From Clostridiaceae bacterium (GTDB lineage: Bacteria; Bacillota; Clostridia; Peptostreptococcales; Natronincolaceae): a stretch of 64,000 bases of DNA. A program made the position numbers and the translations under genes. The DNA is taken from contig JAHDLO010000015.1 of assembly GCA_018432235.1 (NCBI GenBank), positions 186,001-250,000 on the forward strand, read 5' to 3'. Of the stretch, positions 26,018 through 35,953 are shown piece by piece (the stretch's first letter is position 1; each line of letters opens with the position of its first letter). The notes under the pieces are model-generated. The model worked only from the letters and a program-made list of their open reading frames with translations. It did no database searches and was not told the DNA's origin.

Positions 26018-26052
26018 GATAAAAGGCGGGACAAGCTTCCTGCCTTTTATTA
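26018..26052 (+). terminator. Terminator after ackA
   Basis: Stem ATAAAAGGCGGGA / TTCCTGCCTTTTAT with one mismatch and a short loop. Confidence 0.75.
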
Positions 26053-26088
26053 TGAAAAAAAGGCACTATCGGTATCAAGATAAAATAC

Positions 26089-26117
26089 TTGACAAAGCAT
26101 ATTTTCGTTTGTATAAT
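26089..26117 (+). promoter_or_regulatory. Consensus promoter of yceD-rpmF
   Basis: Perfect TTGACA (26089-26094), 17-base spacer and perfect TATAAT (26112-26117), about 31 bases before the coding start. It is the strongest sigma-A-like promoter in the window, fitting ribosomal protein expression. Confidence 0.85.
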
Positions 26118-26148
26118 CAAATTTAGCGATAAGTAAGAGGTGGAATAA

Positions 26149-26685
26149 GTGAAAATTGACTTAACATCACTGAAAAGAGAAAAAAAGAGCCAGGTAGACT
26201 TGAATTTTCTCTTAACTCTTGATACTATTAATTATCATGGCGATGTCATAAAACAGTTGTCGCCGGCATCTGTTACAGGAAAATTATATGTAATGAATGA
26301 TAAAATTTTTCTGACCTGTGAGGTCTATACAGAGTTTCAGGTTAATTGCAGCAGATGTCTAAAGTCCTTCAACTACCCGATGGATACTAATATAAGCGCT
26401 GAATTAGTCCGAGAGGACGCAGTGGAAGATGAAGATGATGATGAGATTGATGATCTAGTCTATTATCAAGATGATATTATAGATCTTGCTGAGGTTGTGA
26501 GGGAGAACATAATTTTACAGCTACCGATGAAAATGTTATGCACAGAGAATTGTAGAGGTCTATGTTCCCAATGTGGCGGGGACCTAAATCTGCATCAATG
26601 CGAATGTAACTCAGCTGAGGAAGAAGAGGGGGAAGGTTTGGACCCAAGACTTGCTAAGCTTAGGAAATTGTTACATCAAGATTAA
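26149..26685 (+). CDS. DUF177 (YceD) family protein
   Basis: 178 residues from a GTG start with AGAGGTGG upstream. The family is nearly always coupled to rpmF and has a link to 23S rRNA accumulation in plants and bacteria. Visible features: [12 protein letters not shown], an acidic stretch ([10 protein letters not shown]), and [20 protein letters not shown], the cysteine pairs expected to bind zinc. rpmF begins 13 bases after its stop. Confidence 0.88.
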   Translation: MKIDLTSLKREKKSQVDLNFLLTLDTINYHGDVIKQLSPASVTGKLYVMNDKIFLTCEVYTEFQVNCSRCLKSFNYPMDTNISAELVREDAVEDEDDDEIDDLVYYQDDIIDLAEVVRENIILQLPMKMLCTENCRGLCSQCGGDLNLHQCECNSAEEEEGEGLDPRLAKLRKLLHQD

Positions 26686-26698
26686 GGAGGTGTTAAAA

Positions 26699-26878
26699 AT
26701 GGCAGTACCAAAGCGAAGAACGAGCAAATCCAAGAAAAACATGAGAAGAGCTGCTAACTCAAAGTATACTGCGGTAGGTTTAGTTAAATGTCCACAATGT
26801 CATGAGCCTAAATTACCACACCGTGTTTGTGGCGCATGTGGATTTTATAAAAACAAAGAGGTTGTTGCAACAAAATAA
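26699..26878 (+). CDS. rpmF: Large ribosomal subunit protein bL32
   Basis: 59 residues; AAGGAGGTG and the family start [13 protein letters not shown] set ATG 26699. It keeps the zinc-binding CPQC and CGAC pairs, so it is the zinc-containing form. Last gene of the yceD-rpmF unit; a strong terminator follows, separating it from the fapR operon. Confidence 0.97.
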   Translation: MAVPKRRTSKSKKNMRRAANSKYTAVGLVKCPQCHEPKLPHRVCGACGFYKNKEVVATK

Positions 26879-26885
26879 TGACTAT

Positions 26886-26926
26886 TCAAAATGGATCAGG
26901 GAGCTTTTCTCTGATCCATTTTTATT
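26886..26926 (+). terminator. Terminator after rpmF
   Basis: Stem AAAATGGATCAG / CTGATCCATTTT with an 11-base loop and trailing T run. Confidence 0.85.
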
Positions 26927-27021
26927 TGAAAAAAGTACTTTGTTTAAGTGCTATAAGATAAGGCTTTAAGGAAATTAATGACACCAAAATCCAGCACTGG
27001 AATTAATAGCATATTGGGGCC

Positions 27022-27050
27022 TTGATTTTTTTTAAGCAATAATGTATACT
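27022..27050 (+). promoter_or_regulatory. Promoter of the fapR-plsX-fab operon
   Basis: TTGATT (27022-27027), 17-base spacer and TATACT (27045-27050). The -10 overlaps the palindrome ATACTAATTATTAGTAT (27046-27062) and is followed at once by the FapR box. Confidence 0.65.
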
Positions 27051-27055
27051 AATTA

Positions 27056-27072
27056 TTAGTATCAGGTACTAA
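27056..27072. promoter_or_regulatory. FapR operator
   Basis: TTAGTATCAGGTACTAA is a 17-base near-palindrome matching the known Bacillus FapR box (TTAGTAC-like arms). It lies just downstream of the -10, over the expected transcription start. FapR bound here would block transcription until malonyl-CoA or malonyl-ACP releases it. The overlapping palindrome 27046-27062 and GTACTAATA at 27079-27087 could give further FapR contacts. Confidence 0.75.
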
Positions 27073-27100
27073 ATATAAGTACTAATATAGGGGTGATTCG

Positions 27101-27688
27101 ATGGCTTTACAAAAGAGAATAAGTAAAGTAGACCGTCAAGAGGGCTTGAGGGACCTAATCAAAAGCGATCCCTTTGTTACAGATGAAGAGCTGGCCGAGA
27201 AGTTCCATGTCAGTATACAGACAATACGTCTGGATCGACTGGAGCTGGGAATACCTGAACTGAGGGAAAGAGTAAAGCAGGTGGCTGAAAACAACTACCA
27301 AAAGGTACGAAGCCTGGGGGGAAATGAAATAGTAGGTGAGCTAATAGACTTGAAGCTGGGAGAACGCGGTATCTCTCTATTGGAAACTACCTCCTCCATG
27401 GCCTTTAGTAAAACAAATATTGTTAGAGGTCATCATATATTTTCACAAGCAGAATCCTTGGCTATGGCTGTTATCGATGCAGAGGTGGCTTTGACAGGGG
27501 TATCAAATATCAAATACTTAAGTCCTGTAACCGCTGGAGATAAGCTGGTGGCAAAGGCAGAGGTGGTTAGAGTACGGGGCAATAGTCATTTTGTCCATGT
27601 GAAGATCAATGTAAATAGTATGCAGGTCTTTAGAGGTAAGTTTATATTAGTGGCCCTAAAGGATAAAAAGGGGGTAGAAGAGATATGA
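27101..27688 (+). CDS. fapR: Fatty acid biosynthesis transcriptional regulator FapR
   Basis: 195 residues. N-terminal helix-turn-helix of the DeoR type (about 12-55, [31 protein letters not shown]) and a C-terminal hotdog domain (about 100-190) that binds malonyl-CoA. It represses the genes downstream of it and itself through the operator at 27056-27072. Start ATG with GGGGTGATT upstream. Its stop overlaps the plsX start (ATGA). Confidence 0.94.
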   Translation: MALQKRISKVDRQEGLRDLIKSDPFVTDEELAEKFHVSIQTIRLDRLELGIPELRERVKQVAENNYQKVRSLGGNEIVGELIDLKLGERGISLLETTSSMAFSKTNIVRGHHIFSQAESLAMAVIDAEVALTGVSNIKYLSPVTAGDKLVAKAEVVRVRGNSHFVHVKINVNSMQVFRGKFILVALKDKKGVEEI

Positions 27689-28689
27689 AGATAGCATTAG
27701 ATGCTATGGGCGGAGATCATGGTCCGATGGTGACGGTTAAGGGAGCCGTTGCAGCTGTAAAGGAATATGGTGTACATATGATTTTAACCGGAGATGAAGG
27801 ACTGATTACAGAAGAGCTTAAGAAGTACGACTTTCCAAAGGAGCAAATTGAAATAGTACATTGCACTGAAGCCATAGAAAATGAAGATAAACCGGTGGCT
27901 GCCATCCGAAAAAAGAAGGATTCTTCTATGGTGGTGGCATTGAATCTAGTGAAGGATGGCAAGGCTGATGCCGTTATATCCGCAGGGAATACCGGGGCAC
28001 TGCTGGCAGGCGGCCTATTTGTCCTCGGAAGGATTCCGGGAATTGACAGACCGGCATTGGCACCCCCTTATCCAACAGCGAAAGGTATTTCCATTTTGAT
28101 AGATGGGGGAGCAAATGCCGATTGTAAGCCCAGAAATTTTCTTGAATTTGGTTTGATGGGCAGTATTTATGCCGAAAGGGTTTTGAATAAAGAGAAGCCA
28201 AGGGTATGTCTTGTCAATATAGGCACAGAAGAGGGAAAGGGAAATGATACCACCAAGGAGGCCTATAAGGCTTTAAAGAAGGCCCCCTATAATTTCATAG
28301 GTAACGTGGAAGCCAGAGATATACCCGCTGGGTATGCGGATGTCATAGTGTGTGATGGCTTTACCGGCAATGTCGTATTAAAGCTGACGGAGGGTGTAGC
28401 CGGCGTTATTTTTAAAGTCCTTAAGGATGAATTCACCAGCAGTACTGTAAGAAAGCTTGGTGCGATGTTATTAAAATCAGGCCTTAAGGGGTTTAAAAAG
28501 AGATTTGATTACACAGAATACGGAGGAGCACCTTTTCTAGGGGTTCAGGGCATATTGATAAAGGCGCATGGCAGCTCAAACGACAATGCTGTAAAGAATG
28601 CCATACGACAGGCTAAAATACTAATAGAAAATAAGGTTATACAAGAAATCGCAAATGAAATTGAAAGCTTAGGAGATGATACGAATTGA
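27685..28689 (+). CDS. plsX: Phosphate acyltransferase PlsX
   Basis: 334 residues, start overlapping fapR by 4 bases. It makes acyl phosphate from acyl-ACP, the first step of PlsX/PlsY/PlsC phospholipid synthesis. Family start [13 protein letters not shown], then [23 protein letters not shown] and VCDGFTGNV. FakA at 14781 feeds the same acyl-phosphate pool from exogenous fatty acids. Confidence 0.96.
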   Translation: MKIALDAMGGDHGPMVTVKGAVAAVKEYGVHMILTGDEGLITEELKKYDFPKEQIEIVHCTEAIENEDKPVAAIRKKKDSSMVVALNLVKDGKADAVISAGNTGALLAGGLFVLGRIPGIDRPALAPPYPTAKGISILIDGGANADCKPRNFLEFGLMGSIYAERVLNKEKPRVCLVNIGTEEGKGNDTTKEAYKALKKAPYNFIGNVEARDIPAGYADVIVCDGFTGNVVLKLTEGVAGVIFKVLKDEFTSSTVRKLGAMLLKSGLKGFKKRFDYTEYGGAPFLGVQGILIKAHGSSNDNAVKNAIRQAKILIENKVIQEIANEIESLGDDTN

Positions 28690-29681
28690 TGCAGGAATAC
28701 GCTGTAGGCATAACTGGGATAGGCAGCTATCTGCCAGAGAAAGAGGTAACAAATTTTGATATAGAAAAAATGGTGGATACCACAGATGAATGGATACGAA
28801 CCAGAACCGGGATATCCTGCAGAAGGGTTGCAGATGAGAGAGTTGCCACCTCAGATCTATCTACTGAGGCAGCAAAGCGAGCCCTGGCAGACGCAGGCAT
28901 AGAGGCAGCGGAATTGGACCTGATAATCGTTGCTACAGTTACACCAGATATGGCCTTTCCATCAACAGCCTGCATAGTTCAGAGCAACATCAAGGCTGTA
29001 AAGGCTGCCGCCTTTGACATAGAGGCAGCATGCTCAGGCTTTTTATATGCCATGACAGTAGGGCAGCAATTTATTAAAAATGGGTTTTATAAGAATGTTT
29101 TAATTATTGGTGCTGAGACACTATCAAAGGTAGTGGATTGGGAGGACAGAAACACCTGTGTGCTGTTTGGCGACGGCGCGGGGGCAGTAGTGCTGCAAAG
29201 AGTTGAGGAAGGCTATGGTATTTTATCCTCATATCTAGGAGCAGACGGCTTTAACGGTAGTGCGCTGGCACAGCCCGGTGGAGGGTCAAGAATTCCTGCT
29301 ACTATAGAATCTGTAACCAACAAGCTTCACTTTGTTAAAATGGACGGCAGCGAGGTCTTCAAATTTGCGGTAAGGGTAATGGGAAAAGCAGCTATGGAGG
29401 CTTTGGAGCTATGTGGACTAACGCTTGAGGATATTGATTTTATGATACCTCATCAGGCTAATATTAGAATAATAGATGCTGCAGCAAAGCGATTAAAACT
29501 GCCTATGGAAAAGGTATATGTTAATTTAGATAGGTATGGCAATATGTCTGCTGCTTCTGTGCCCGTGGCATTAGATGAAGCGGTAAGAGAAAATCGCATT
29601 AAAAAAGGAGATATCGTTGTATTAGTGGCCTTTGGAGGAGGACTCACCTGGGGCTCCTCTGTGTTGAAATGGTCTAAGTAG
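28689..29681 (+). CDS. fabH: Beta-ketoacyl-ACP synthase III
   Basis: 330 residues. It starts the chain by condensing acetyl-CoA (or branched acyl-CoA) with malonyl-ACP. The catalytic triad is visible: Cys115 in EAACSGF, His in PHQANIRI and Asn in RYGNMSAAS. The ATG overlaps the plsX stop (TGATG); the TTG one codon earlier is an alternative start. Part of the fapR operon. Confidence 0.95.
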   Translation: MQEYAVGITGIGSYLPEKEVTNFDIEKMVDTTDEWIRTRTGISCRRVADERVATSDLSTEAAKRALADAGIEAAELDLIIVATVTPDMAFPSTACIVQSNIKAVKAAAFDIEAACSGFLYAMTVGQQFIKNGFYKNVLIIGAETLSKVVDWEDRNTCVLFGDGAGAVVLQRVEEGYGILSSYLGADGFNGSALAQPGGGSRIPATIESVTNKLHFVKMDGSEVFKFAVRVMGKAAMEALELCGLTLEDIDFMIPHQANIRIIDAAAKRLKLPMEKVYVNLDRYGNMSAASVPVALDEAVRENRIKKGDIVVLVAFGGGLTWGSSVLKWSK

Positions 29682-29701
29682 CAGCTAAAAGGAGGGATAC
29701 T

Positions 29702-30652
29702 GTGTTTAAGACAAGATTATGTGAAATATTAAATATTGAATACCCGATAATTCAAGGCGGGATGGCCTGGGTGGCAACAGCCGAATTGGCGGCGGCCGTA
29801 TCGGAGGCAGGAGGTCTGGGCATCATTGCAGCAGGCAACGCTCCGGCAGAGGTTGTGGAGAAGGAAATAATAAAGGCCAAGAAGCTTACCAATAAGCCCT
29901 TTGGTGTCAATGTGATGCTGCTGTCACCCTTTGTTGAGGAGGTAGTGGCGGTTATCCTGAGGGAAAGGGTGGCCGTAGTAACAACGGGGGCAGGGAATCC
30001 CGGGAAGTACATAGAGGCCCTGAAGGGAATCGGTACAAAGATAATCCCGGTGGTGCCTTCAGTTGCATTAGCTAAGCGTATGGAAAAGCTAGGGGTGGAT
30101 GCGGTGATAGTTGAAGGGACTGAAGCCGGAGGACATATTGGGGAGTTGACCACTATGGTTTTAGTGCCGCAGGTTGCCAACGAGGTTAGTATTCCTGTTA
30201 TAGCTGCTGGTGGCATTGCAGACGGTAGGGGCCTTATCGCTGCCATGGCATTAGGTGCGGAAGGGGTACAGATTGGCACAAGATTTATCTGTTCCACAGA
30301 ATGTGAGGTTCATGACAATTATAAGGATATGGTGCTAAAAGCCAAGGATAGAGACGCAATAGTAACAGCTAGATCTACCGGACATCCTGTTAGGGTTTTA
30401 AAGAACAAGCTGACTAAGGAATTTGCACAGATGGAAAAGGAGGGTGTCTCTCCTGAGGAGCTGGAAGCCTTTGGCACCGGCAAGCTAAGGATGGCGGTCG
30501 TTGAAGGAGATATACATAACGGCTCCGTCATGGCGGGACAAATAGCAGCTATGGTTACGGATATAAAGCCCTGCAAGGAGATCATCGAAGAGATTGTGGA
30601 GGACGCTAAAAATCAGCTTGATATATTAAGTAGGCTTACCAAGGAGGAGTAG
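29702..30652 (+). CDS. fabK: Enoyl-ACP reductase II (FMN-dependent FabK)
   Basis: 316 residues from a GTG start after AAGGAGGG. It is a TIM-barrel flavoprotein of the nitronate monooxygenase-like family, recognised by IQGGMAWVATAELAAAVS, VEGTEAGGHIGE, AAGGIADGRG and QIGTRF. Its place between fabH and fabD identifies it as the enoyl-ACP reductase of the cycle, replacing the unrelated FabI. Organisms relying on FabK are intrinsically insensitive to triclosan-type FabI inhibitors. Confidence 0.93.
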   Translation: MFKTRLCEILNIEYPIIQGGMAWVATAELAAAVSEAGGLGIIAAGNAPAEVVEKEIIKAKKLTNKPFGVNVMLLSPFVEEVVAVILRERVAVVTTGAGNPGKYIEALKGIGTKIIPVVPSVALAKRMEKLGVDAVIVEGTEAGGHIGELTTMVLVPQVANEVSIPVIAAGGIADGRGLIAAMALGAEGVQIGTRFICSTECEVHDNYKDMVLKAKDRDAIVTARSTGHPVRVLKNKLTKEFAQMEKEGVSPEELEAFGTGKLRMAVVEGDIHNGSVMAGQIAAMVTDIKPCKEIIEEIVEDAKNQLDILSRLTKEE

Positions 30653-30657
30653 CATTT

Positions 30658-31602
30658 ATGAGTAAGACAGCTTTTGTATTCCCGGGACAGGGAGCTCAGT
30701 ATGTTGGCATGGGTCAGGAGTTTGTCGGAGAATTTGCCGTTGCAAGGCAGATTTATGAGGAGGCCAGTGATTTTCTAGGCTATGACATGAGAAGGCTTTG
30801 CTTTGAAGGCCCTGAAGAGGAGCTTATAAAGACGGAAAACACTCAACCAGCATTATTGACCACGAGTATTGCAATAATGAAGGTTCTGGAGGCGGAGGGC
30901 TTTGATTGCCAGATGACTGCAGGCTTAAGCCTGGGGGAATATGGTGCACTTGTTAAGGCAGGGGCCTTCAAATTCAGCGATGCAGTAAGAATAGTGAGGA
31001 AACGCGGTAAGTTCATGCAGGAGGCAGTACCGATGGGTGTGGGCTCAATGGCAGCGATTTTGGGGCTGGATAGGTCACAGATAATTGCTTGCTTAGGCTC
31101 AGGCAGTGAATTTGGTATCGTTGAGGCAGCAAACTTCAATAGTCCAGGTCAAATCGTCCTGTCGGGAGAAATCAAGGCCCTGCAGGCGGCTGTTTCAAAG
31201 GCTATTGAGCTGGGAGCAAAAAAAGCAGTGATACTGCCGGTAAGTGCCCCCTTTCATTGCAGTCTTTTAAAGCCTGCAGGGGATAGACTCAGAGATGAGC
31301 TTATGACCTATAGCATCAATGCACCAAAAATCCAGGTGGTATCTAACTATAACGCAAAAATACTGGAAAACACTGATAATATCATCACAGCTCTTGTAGA
31401 GCAGGTCAGTAGCTCTGTATTATGGGAGGATTCAGTGGCGCTGATGCTGGAAAATGGCGTGGAACGCTTCATTGAAATCGGCCCAGGTAAAACACTATCT
31501 TCCTTTATCAAGCGGATAGCTAAGAACGTCGATAAGCAGGTTGAAATTCAAAATGTTGAAAATATGGCAACCTTTAAAGCCTTACTAGAAGGTATAAAGT
31601 AG
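30658..31602 (+). CDS. fabD: Malonyl-CoA:ACP transacylase
   Basis: 314 residues. It loads malonate on ACP. N-terminal FVFPGQGAQYVGMG, nucleophile Ser91 in GLSLGEY and catalytic His in SAPFHCSLL (about 201). It starts 5 bases after the fabK stop, with AAGGAGGAG inside the end of fabK. Confidence 0.96.
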   Translation: MSKTAFVFPGQGAQYVGMGQEFVGEFAVARQIYEEASDFLGYDMRRLCFEGPEEELIKTENTQPALLTTSIAIMKVLEAEGFDCQMTAGLSLGEYGALVKAGAFKFSDAVRIVRKRGKFMQEAVPMGVGSMAAILGLDRSQIIACLGSGSEFGIVEAANFNSPGQIVLSGEIKALQAAVSKAIELGAKKAVILPVSAPFHCSLLKPAGDRLRDELMTYSINAPKIQVVSNYNAKILENTDNIITALVEQVSSSVLWEDSVALMLENGVERFIEIGPGKTLSSFIKRIAKNVDKQVEIQNVENMATFKALLEGIK

Positions 31603-31613
31603 GAGGGGATATT

Positions 31614-32357
31614 TTGAAACTAAGTGGAAAAAATGCAATGGTAACAGGAGGGTCCAGAGGAATCGGCAAAGCAATTGCCATGGCTCTGGCTAAAGAAGGA
31701 GCAAATGTTATAATCAACTATTCCAGCAATCCTGCAGCGGCTGAGGCGGTTGTACAGGAAATCGAGGCCTTAGGAGTTAAGGGCTTTGCGGTAAAAGGCA
31801 ATGTCTCTCAACCGGAGGATGTAAAGGATATGCTGGAGAAAATTGAAGAGGTCTTTGATGGTGTTGACATTCTGGTAAACAATGCGGGAATAACCAGAGA
31901 TAATCTCTTCATTCGTATGAAGGAGGAGGAATGGGATCAGGTTATGGATGTCAATCTAAAGGGTGTATTCCTCTGCACAAAGGCTGTTACAAGAAAGATG
32001 ATAAAGCAAAAATTTGGCAAAATAATTAATATATCCTCAGTGGTGGGTGTGATGGGTAATCCAGGGCAGGCAAACTACTGTGCATCTAAGGCAGGGGTTA
32101 TTGGCTTCACAAAATCAATAGCCAAGGAGCTGGCAGGAAAAAATATCTGTGTTAATGCCATTGCTCCCGGATTTATTGACACAGATATGACGGCTGTTCT
32201 ATCAGATACGGTTAAGGATGAAATGCTGAAGCACATCCCTTTAAAAAGATATGGCAAACCTGAAGATATTGCAAATTTAGTTGTATTTTTAAGTAGTGAT
32301 GCCTCCAACTATATAACCGGTCAGGTTATTCAGGTGGATGGCGGCATGGCAATGTAA
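31614..32357 (+). CDS. fabG: 3-oxoacyl-ACP reductase FabG
   Basis: 247 residues from a TTG start preceded by AGGAGGGG. NADPH-dependent short-chain dehydrogenase: cofactor motif TGGSRGIGKAIA, NNAGITRDNL, catalytic Ser in NISSVVG, and Tyr-x3-Lys in YCASKAG. C-terminus GQVIQVDGGMAM is typical. Part of the fapR operon. Confidence 0.96.
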   Translation: MKLSGKNAMVTGGSRGIGKAIAMALAKEGANVIINYSSNPAAAEAVVQEIEALGVKGFAVKGNVSQPEDVKDMLEKIEEVFDGVDILVNNAGITRDNLFIRMKEEEWDQVMDVNLKGVFLCTKAVTRKMIKQKFGKIINISSVVGVMGNPGQANYCASKAGVIGFTKSIAKELAGKNICVNAIAPGFIDTDMTAVLSDTVKDEMLKHIPLKRYGKPEDIANLVVFLSSDASNYITGQVIQVDGGMAM

Positions 32358-32394
32358 AATAAAAAATCAATTTAAAATCGAGGAGGAAATAAAA

Positions 32395-32625
32395 ATGGTA
32401 TTTGAAAAGGTTAAAAAAATTATTGGTGAGCAATTAGGATTAGACGATGTATCAGGAGTTACACCACAAACCTCATTAATGGGAGACTTAGAGGCGGATT
32501 CACTGGATGCAGTAGAGATCATTATGGCGATTGAGGACGAATTTGGTGTAGAAATACCGGATGATGCAGCTGAGGGATTCAAAAACATAGGCGACATAGT
32601 TAAATACGTAGAAGCAAATCAATAG
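32395..32625 (+). CDS. acpP: Acyl carrier protein
   Basis: 76 residues; GAGGAGGAAA fixes ATG 32395 although the frame is open into the end of fabG. Acidic four-helix protein with the phosphopantetheine site Ser36 in EADSLDAVEI. Carries all intermediates for the Fab enzymes encoded around it. Confidence 0.96.
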   Translation: MVFEKVKKIIGEQLGLDDVSGVTPQTSLMGDLEADSLDAVEIIMAIEDEFGVEIPDDAAEGFKNIGDIVKYVEANQ

Positions 32626-32668
32626 GGCTTAAGGGATTAGTTCCTTTAAGACGAGGGAGGTCAACGGA

Positions 32669-33907
32669 ATGAAAAGACGAGTTGTGGTTACCGGCTTAGG
32701 CTGTATTACGCCAATAGGTATCGGAACGGATAATTTCTGGAGGGCGCTGCTGGAGGGGAAATCAGGCATAGATTATATTACAAGGTTCGATGCTGCGGAT
32801 TATCCCACCAAAATTGCAGCCGAGGTGAAGGATTTTGTTCCGGAGGATTATATTGATAAAAAAGAAGTTAAGAAAATGGATAGATTCACTCAATTGGCGG
32901 TTGCAGCCTCACAAATGGCAGTGGAGGATGCAGAGCTGAAGCTTCAGGACATTGATTCAGAACGCTTTGGCGTGGTTCTAGGATCCGGCATAGGCGGCAT
33001 CGGCACCCTTGAGGATCAACACGGTAAGCTTATGGAAAAGGGTGCAAAGAGGGTAAGTCCCTTTTTTATACCGATGATGATTTCTAATCTAGGTGCGGGC
33101 TATGTGTCAATAGCCCTTGGGGCAAAGGGACCAAACACTACAGTGGTCACCGCTTGCGCTTCTTCTACCAATGCCATCGGTGAAGCCTTTAAGATCATAC
33201 AAAGAGGAGATGCTGATTTAATGATAACCGGAGGGATGGAGGCATCTATCACGCCACTATCAATAGCAGGCTTTTGCTCCATGAAGGCAATGTCCACTCA
33301 TAATGAGGAGCCGCAGAAAGCCAGCAGACCCTTCGATTCTAACCGTGACGGCTTTGTAATGGGAGAAGGCTCTGGCATACTGCTGCTGGAGGATTTGGAG
33401 CATGCGCTGAAAAGAGGAGCTAAAATATATGCAGAGGTAGCAGGCTATGGTATGAGTGCGGATGCCCACCACATCACCTCACCGTCACCGGACGGTGAAG
33501 GAGCCGCCAGATCCATGCTTAATGCCCTCAAGGACGCTGGTATAGACTATGGCGAAATAGATTATATCAATGCTCATGGCACCAGCACACCCTATAATGA
33601 TAAGTTTGAAACAATGGCCATTAAATCGGTATTCAAGGCCCATGCCTATCAACTGTCCGTCAGCTCAACAAAATCAATGACGGGACATCTTCTGGGAGCT
33701 GCCGGCAGCATAGAGGCTATAGCATGTATCATGGCTATACAGGAAAGCAAGATTCCCCCTACGATAAATCTGGAGAATCCTGATCCTGAGCTGGATTTAG
33801 ATTATGTGCCGAATCAATACAAGGAGAGGAATGTGGATTATGCTTTATCCAACTCCCTTGGATTTGGTGGACATAATGCAACCATTATTCTAAAAAAGTA
33901 TGAGTAG
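32669..33907 (+). CDS. fabF: Beta-ketoacyl-ACP synthase II
   Basis: 412 residues, ribosome binding site GAGGGAGG. It elongates acyl-ACP. Catalytic Cys163 in [12 protein letters not shown] and the two histidines in NAHGTST and GHLLGAAG are present, and the [12 protein letters not shown]-terminal motif is intact. Last gene of the fapR operon; a strong hairpin follows about 50 bases later. Confidence 0.96.
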   Translation: MKRRVVVTGLGCITPIGIGTDNFWRALLEGKSGIDYITRFDAADYPTKIAAEVKDFVPEDYIDKKEVKKMDRFTQLAVAASQMAVEDAELKLQDIDSERFGVVLGSGIGGIGTLEDQHGKLMEKGAKRVSPFFIPMMISNLGAGYVSIALGAKGPNTTVVTACASSTNAIGEAFKIIQRGDADLMITGGMEASITPLSIAGFCSMKAMSTHNEEPQKASRPFDSNRDGFVMGEGSGILLLEDLEHALKRGAKIYAEVAGYGMSADAHHITSPSPDGEGAARSMLNALKDAGIDYGEIDYINAHGTSTPYNDKFETMAIKSVFKAHAYQLSVSSTKSMTGHLLGAAGSIEAIACIMAIQESKIPPTINLENPDPELDLDYVPNQYKERNVDYALSNSLGFGGHNATIILKKYE

Positions 33908-33954
33908 CATATAGCCCTCACATGGTATATGCCATTGCTTCGCTAATAAAATAT

Positions 33955-34004
33955 CACAAAAAAATAATTATAGGAATTTTTTTTCCTATAATTATTTTTT
34001 TAAG
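33955..34004 (+). terminator. Terminator of the fapR-fab operon
   Basis: Long stem AAAAATAATTATAGGAA / TTCCTATAATTATTTTT with a T-rich loop and tail. Confidence 0.85.
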
Positions 34005-34096
34005 GGAGAGAATATAGTATATTAGACTTATAACAAAAAATAACCATGGAGCTTTATTATTTAAGTTCAAATGGATTTGCTTTGGAGTGTGAAACA

Positions 34097-34816
34097 ATGA
34101 CGATTTCAAAAAATCGAGAACTATTGCTGACGGAGCTGCAAGGAGAGATTGGGTATAGCTATAGCAATGCAATGCTTCTGAATGAGGCATTGACCCATAG
34201 CTCATATGCAAATGAGTCAAAGAGCAAAAGACTCAGTCACAATGAAAGGCTTGAATTCCTAGGGGATTCAGTTTTAAGTCTAATAGTAAGTGATTATATC
34301 TTTACAAAGTTTAAAAGTCTACCGGAGGGCGAGCTTACTAAGGTTAGGGCCAATGTGGTGTGTGAGCCTGCTCTGGCTGCTAAGGCCAGAGCGATTAATC
34401 TCGGCAGATTTCTTATGCTGGGCAAGGGTGAGGAATTAACCGGCGGAAGGACGAGGAACTCTATTTTAGCAGATGCCTTCGAGGCACTTCTAGGTTCAAT
34501 GTACATAGACGGAGGTCTGGAGGTTGTAAGGAATTTTGTTTTAAATCGGATGACCGATGTGATGGAGCTGGCCTGCTCCGGAAGCTTTTTTAAGGATTAC
34601 AAGACTCAGCTGCAGGAGCTGCTGCAGAGTAAAACTACCGATAAGATAGTTTATCAGGTGGTAAAGGAAACAGGACCGGACCACGATAAAACCTTCTGTG
34701 TAGAGGTTTCAGTCAATAGCGAGGTGCTGGGAAGTGGAGAAGGTAAAAGCAAGAAGCTGGCTGAGCAGAATGCCGCTCAGATTGCGATAGAAAAGGTAAG
34801 GGAGATATATGAGTAG
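34097..34816 (+). CDS. rnc: Ribonuclease III
   Basis: 239 residues. The frame opens at 34046, but that ATG has no ribosome binding site, whereas GGAG lies 9 bases before ATG 34097 and gives the usual family length. Cleaves double-stranded RNA, including rRNA precursors. Nuclease signature NERLEFLGDSVLSL (about 49) with acidic metal ligands, and DAFEALLGSMYIDGG; a double-stranded RNA-binding domain (DYKTQLQELLQ onward) ends the protein. Standard rnc-smc-ftsY neighbourhood. Confidence 0.95.
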   Translation: MTISKNRELLLTELQGEIGYSYSNAMLLNEALTHSSYANESKSKRLSHNERLEFLGDSVLSLIVSDYIFTKFKSLPEGELTKVRANVVCEPALAAKARAINLGRFLMLGKGEELTGGRTRNSILADAFEALLGSMYIDGGLEVVRNFVLNRMTDVMELACSGSFFKDYKTQLQELLQSKTTDKIVYQVVKETGPDHDKTFCVEVSVNSEVLGSGEGKSKKLAEQNAAQIAIEKVREIYE

Positions 34817-35834
34817 CAAAATAATACCTATTTTCATACCCCATATAGGTTGTCCTCACGATTGCAGCTTTTGCAATCAAAAGAAAATTGCCGGTGAAAT
34901 TACTGACGTTACGGGTAGTGATGTCAGTAATATGATCCGGCATTATTTAAATACCATGCCGTCTGAAGATTGCCATAAGGAGGTAGCCTTCTTTGGCGGC
35001 AGCTTTACAGGCCTAAGCAAAGAAAAGCAGGAGGAGCTACTGCTGCCGGCCTGGAGGGCAAAGGAGGAGGGTCGTATACAGGATATAAGAATCTCCACAA
35101 GGCCCGATTATATATCTGCTGGCATACTGCAGCATATTAATCAGCTTGGGGTTTCCATAATAGAGCTGGGGGTACAATCAACCGATCCTGAGGTTTTACT
35201 ATTGAATCAAAGAGGTCATAGCAGAGAGGCTGTTAATAAGGCTGTAATGCTGATCAGAGGCTTTAGCTTTAAACTAGGACTACAAATGATGGTGGGACTT
35301 TTGGGGGATACAGAGGCAACGGTAATAAATACAGCAAGGGAGCTGGTAAGATTAAAGCCAGATTTTGTGAGGGTTTATCCTACTATTGTCATCAAGGACA
35401 CCCATCTCGAGAGACTATATTTGGAGGGGAAATATCAGCCCTTTTCCCTGAAACAGGCAGTAGATTGCTGTGTAGAAGTATTGAAGCTTTTTCGAGAGGC
35501 GGAGATACCGGTTATTAGAATGGGGCTTCAGAGCACCGAAGAGATAGCCTTCGGAAAGAGTATTGTCGCAGGACCTTATCATCCTGCCTTTAGAGAGCTG
35601 GTGGAGGCCGAAATCTACAGAGAGCTGATTGATCAGCAGCTTAAACCACTGGCGCCAAAACCCGGTGCCATAGTTAGAATTACCTGTAATCTTAAGGAAT
35701 GTTCTAAGGTTGCGGGCTTAAAGCAATCCAACAAGATTTATCTTAAGGAAGCCTACGGCCTATCCAAAATTAGTATCAAGTCCAGCGATATTGTGGATAA
35801 GGGCAGGGTGCTGGTGGAGATTGTGGAGAAATGA
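34809..35834 (+). CDS. Elp3-like radical SAM protein without acetyltransferase domain
   Basis: 341 residues; start overlaps the rnc stop by 8 bases. The N-terminal IPHIGCPHDCSFCNQ has the CxxxCxxC cluster motif, followed by FFGGSFTGL and RISTRPDYI, as in the radical SAM half of Elp3 proteins. The C-terminal GNAT domain of true Elp3 (over 500 residues) is absent. This short form sits between rnc and smc in many Clostridia. The substrate is unknown; an RNA modification role is a guess from the relatives. Confidence 0.8.
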   Translation: MSSKIIPIFIPHIGCPHDCSFCNQKKIAGEITDVTGSDVSNMIRHYLNTMPSEDCHKEVAFFGGSFTGLSKEKQEELLLPAWRAKEEGRIQDIRISTRPDYISAGILQHINQLGVSIIELGVQSTDPEVLLLNQRGHSREAVNKAVMLIRGFSFKLGLQMMVGLLGDTEATVINTARELVRLKPDFVRVYPTIVIKDTHLERLYLEGKYQPFSLKQAVDCCVEVLKLFREAEIPVIRMGLQSTEEIAFGKSIVAGPYHPAFRELVEAEIYRELIDQQLKPLAPKPGAIVRITCNLKECSKVAGLKQSNKIYLKEAYGLSKISIKSSDIVDKGRVLVEIVEK

Positions 35835-35953
35835 ATTGGTTTTTCCACGGATGAGGTTTTTCCTCGTATAAATACTTTTGGTCTATAGAGTTCTAGAGCT
35901 CTTTGTGGTAAAATATATCAGGATACATATCGACTTTTTTCGAGGTGATTTTT

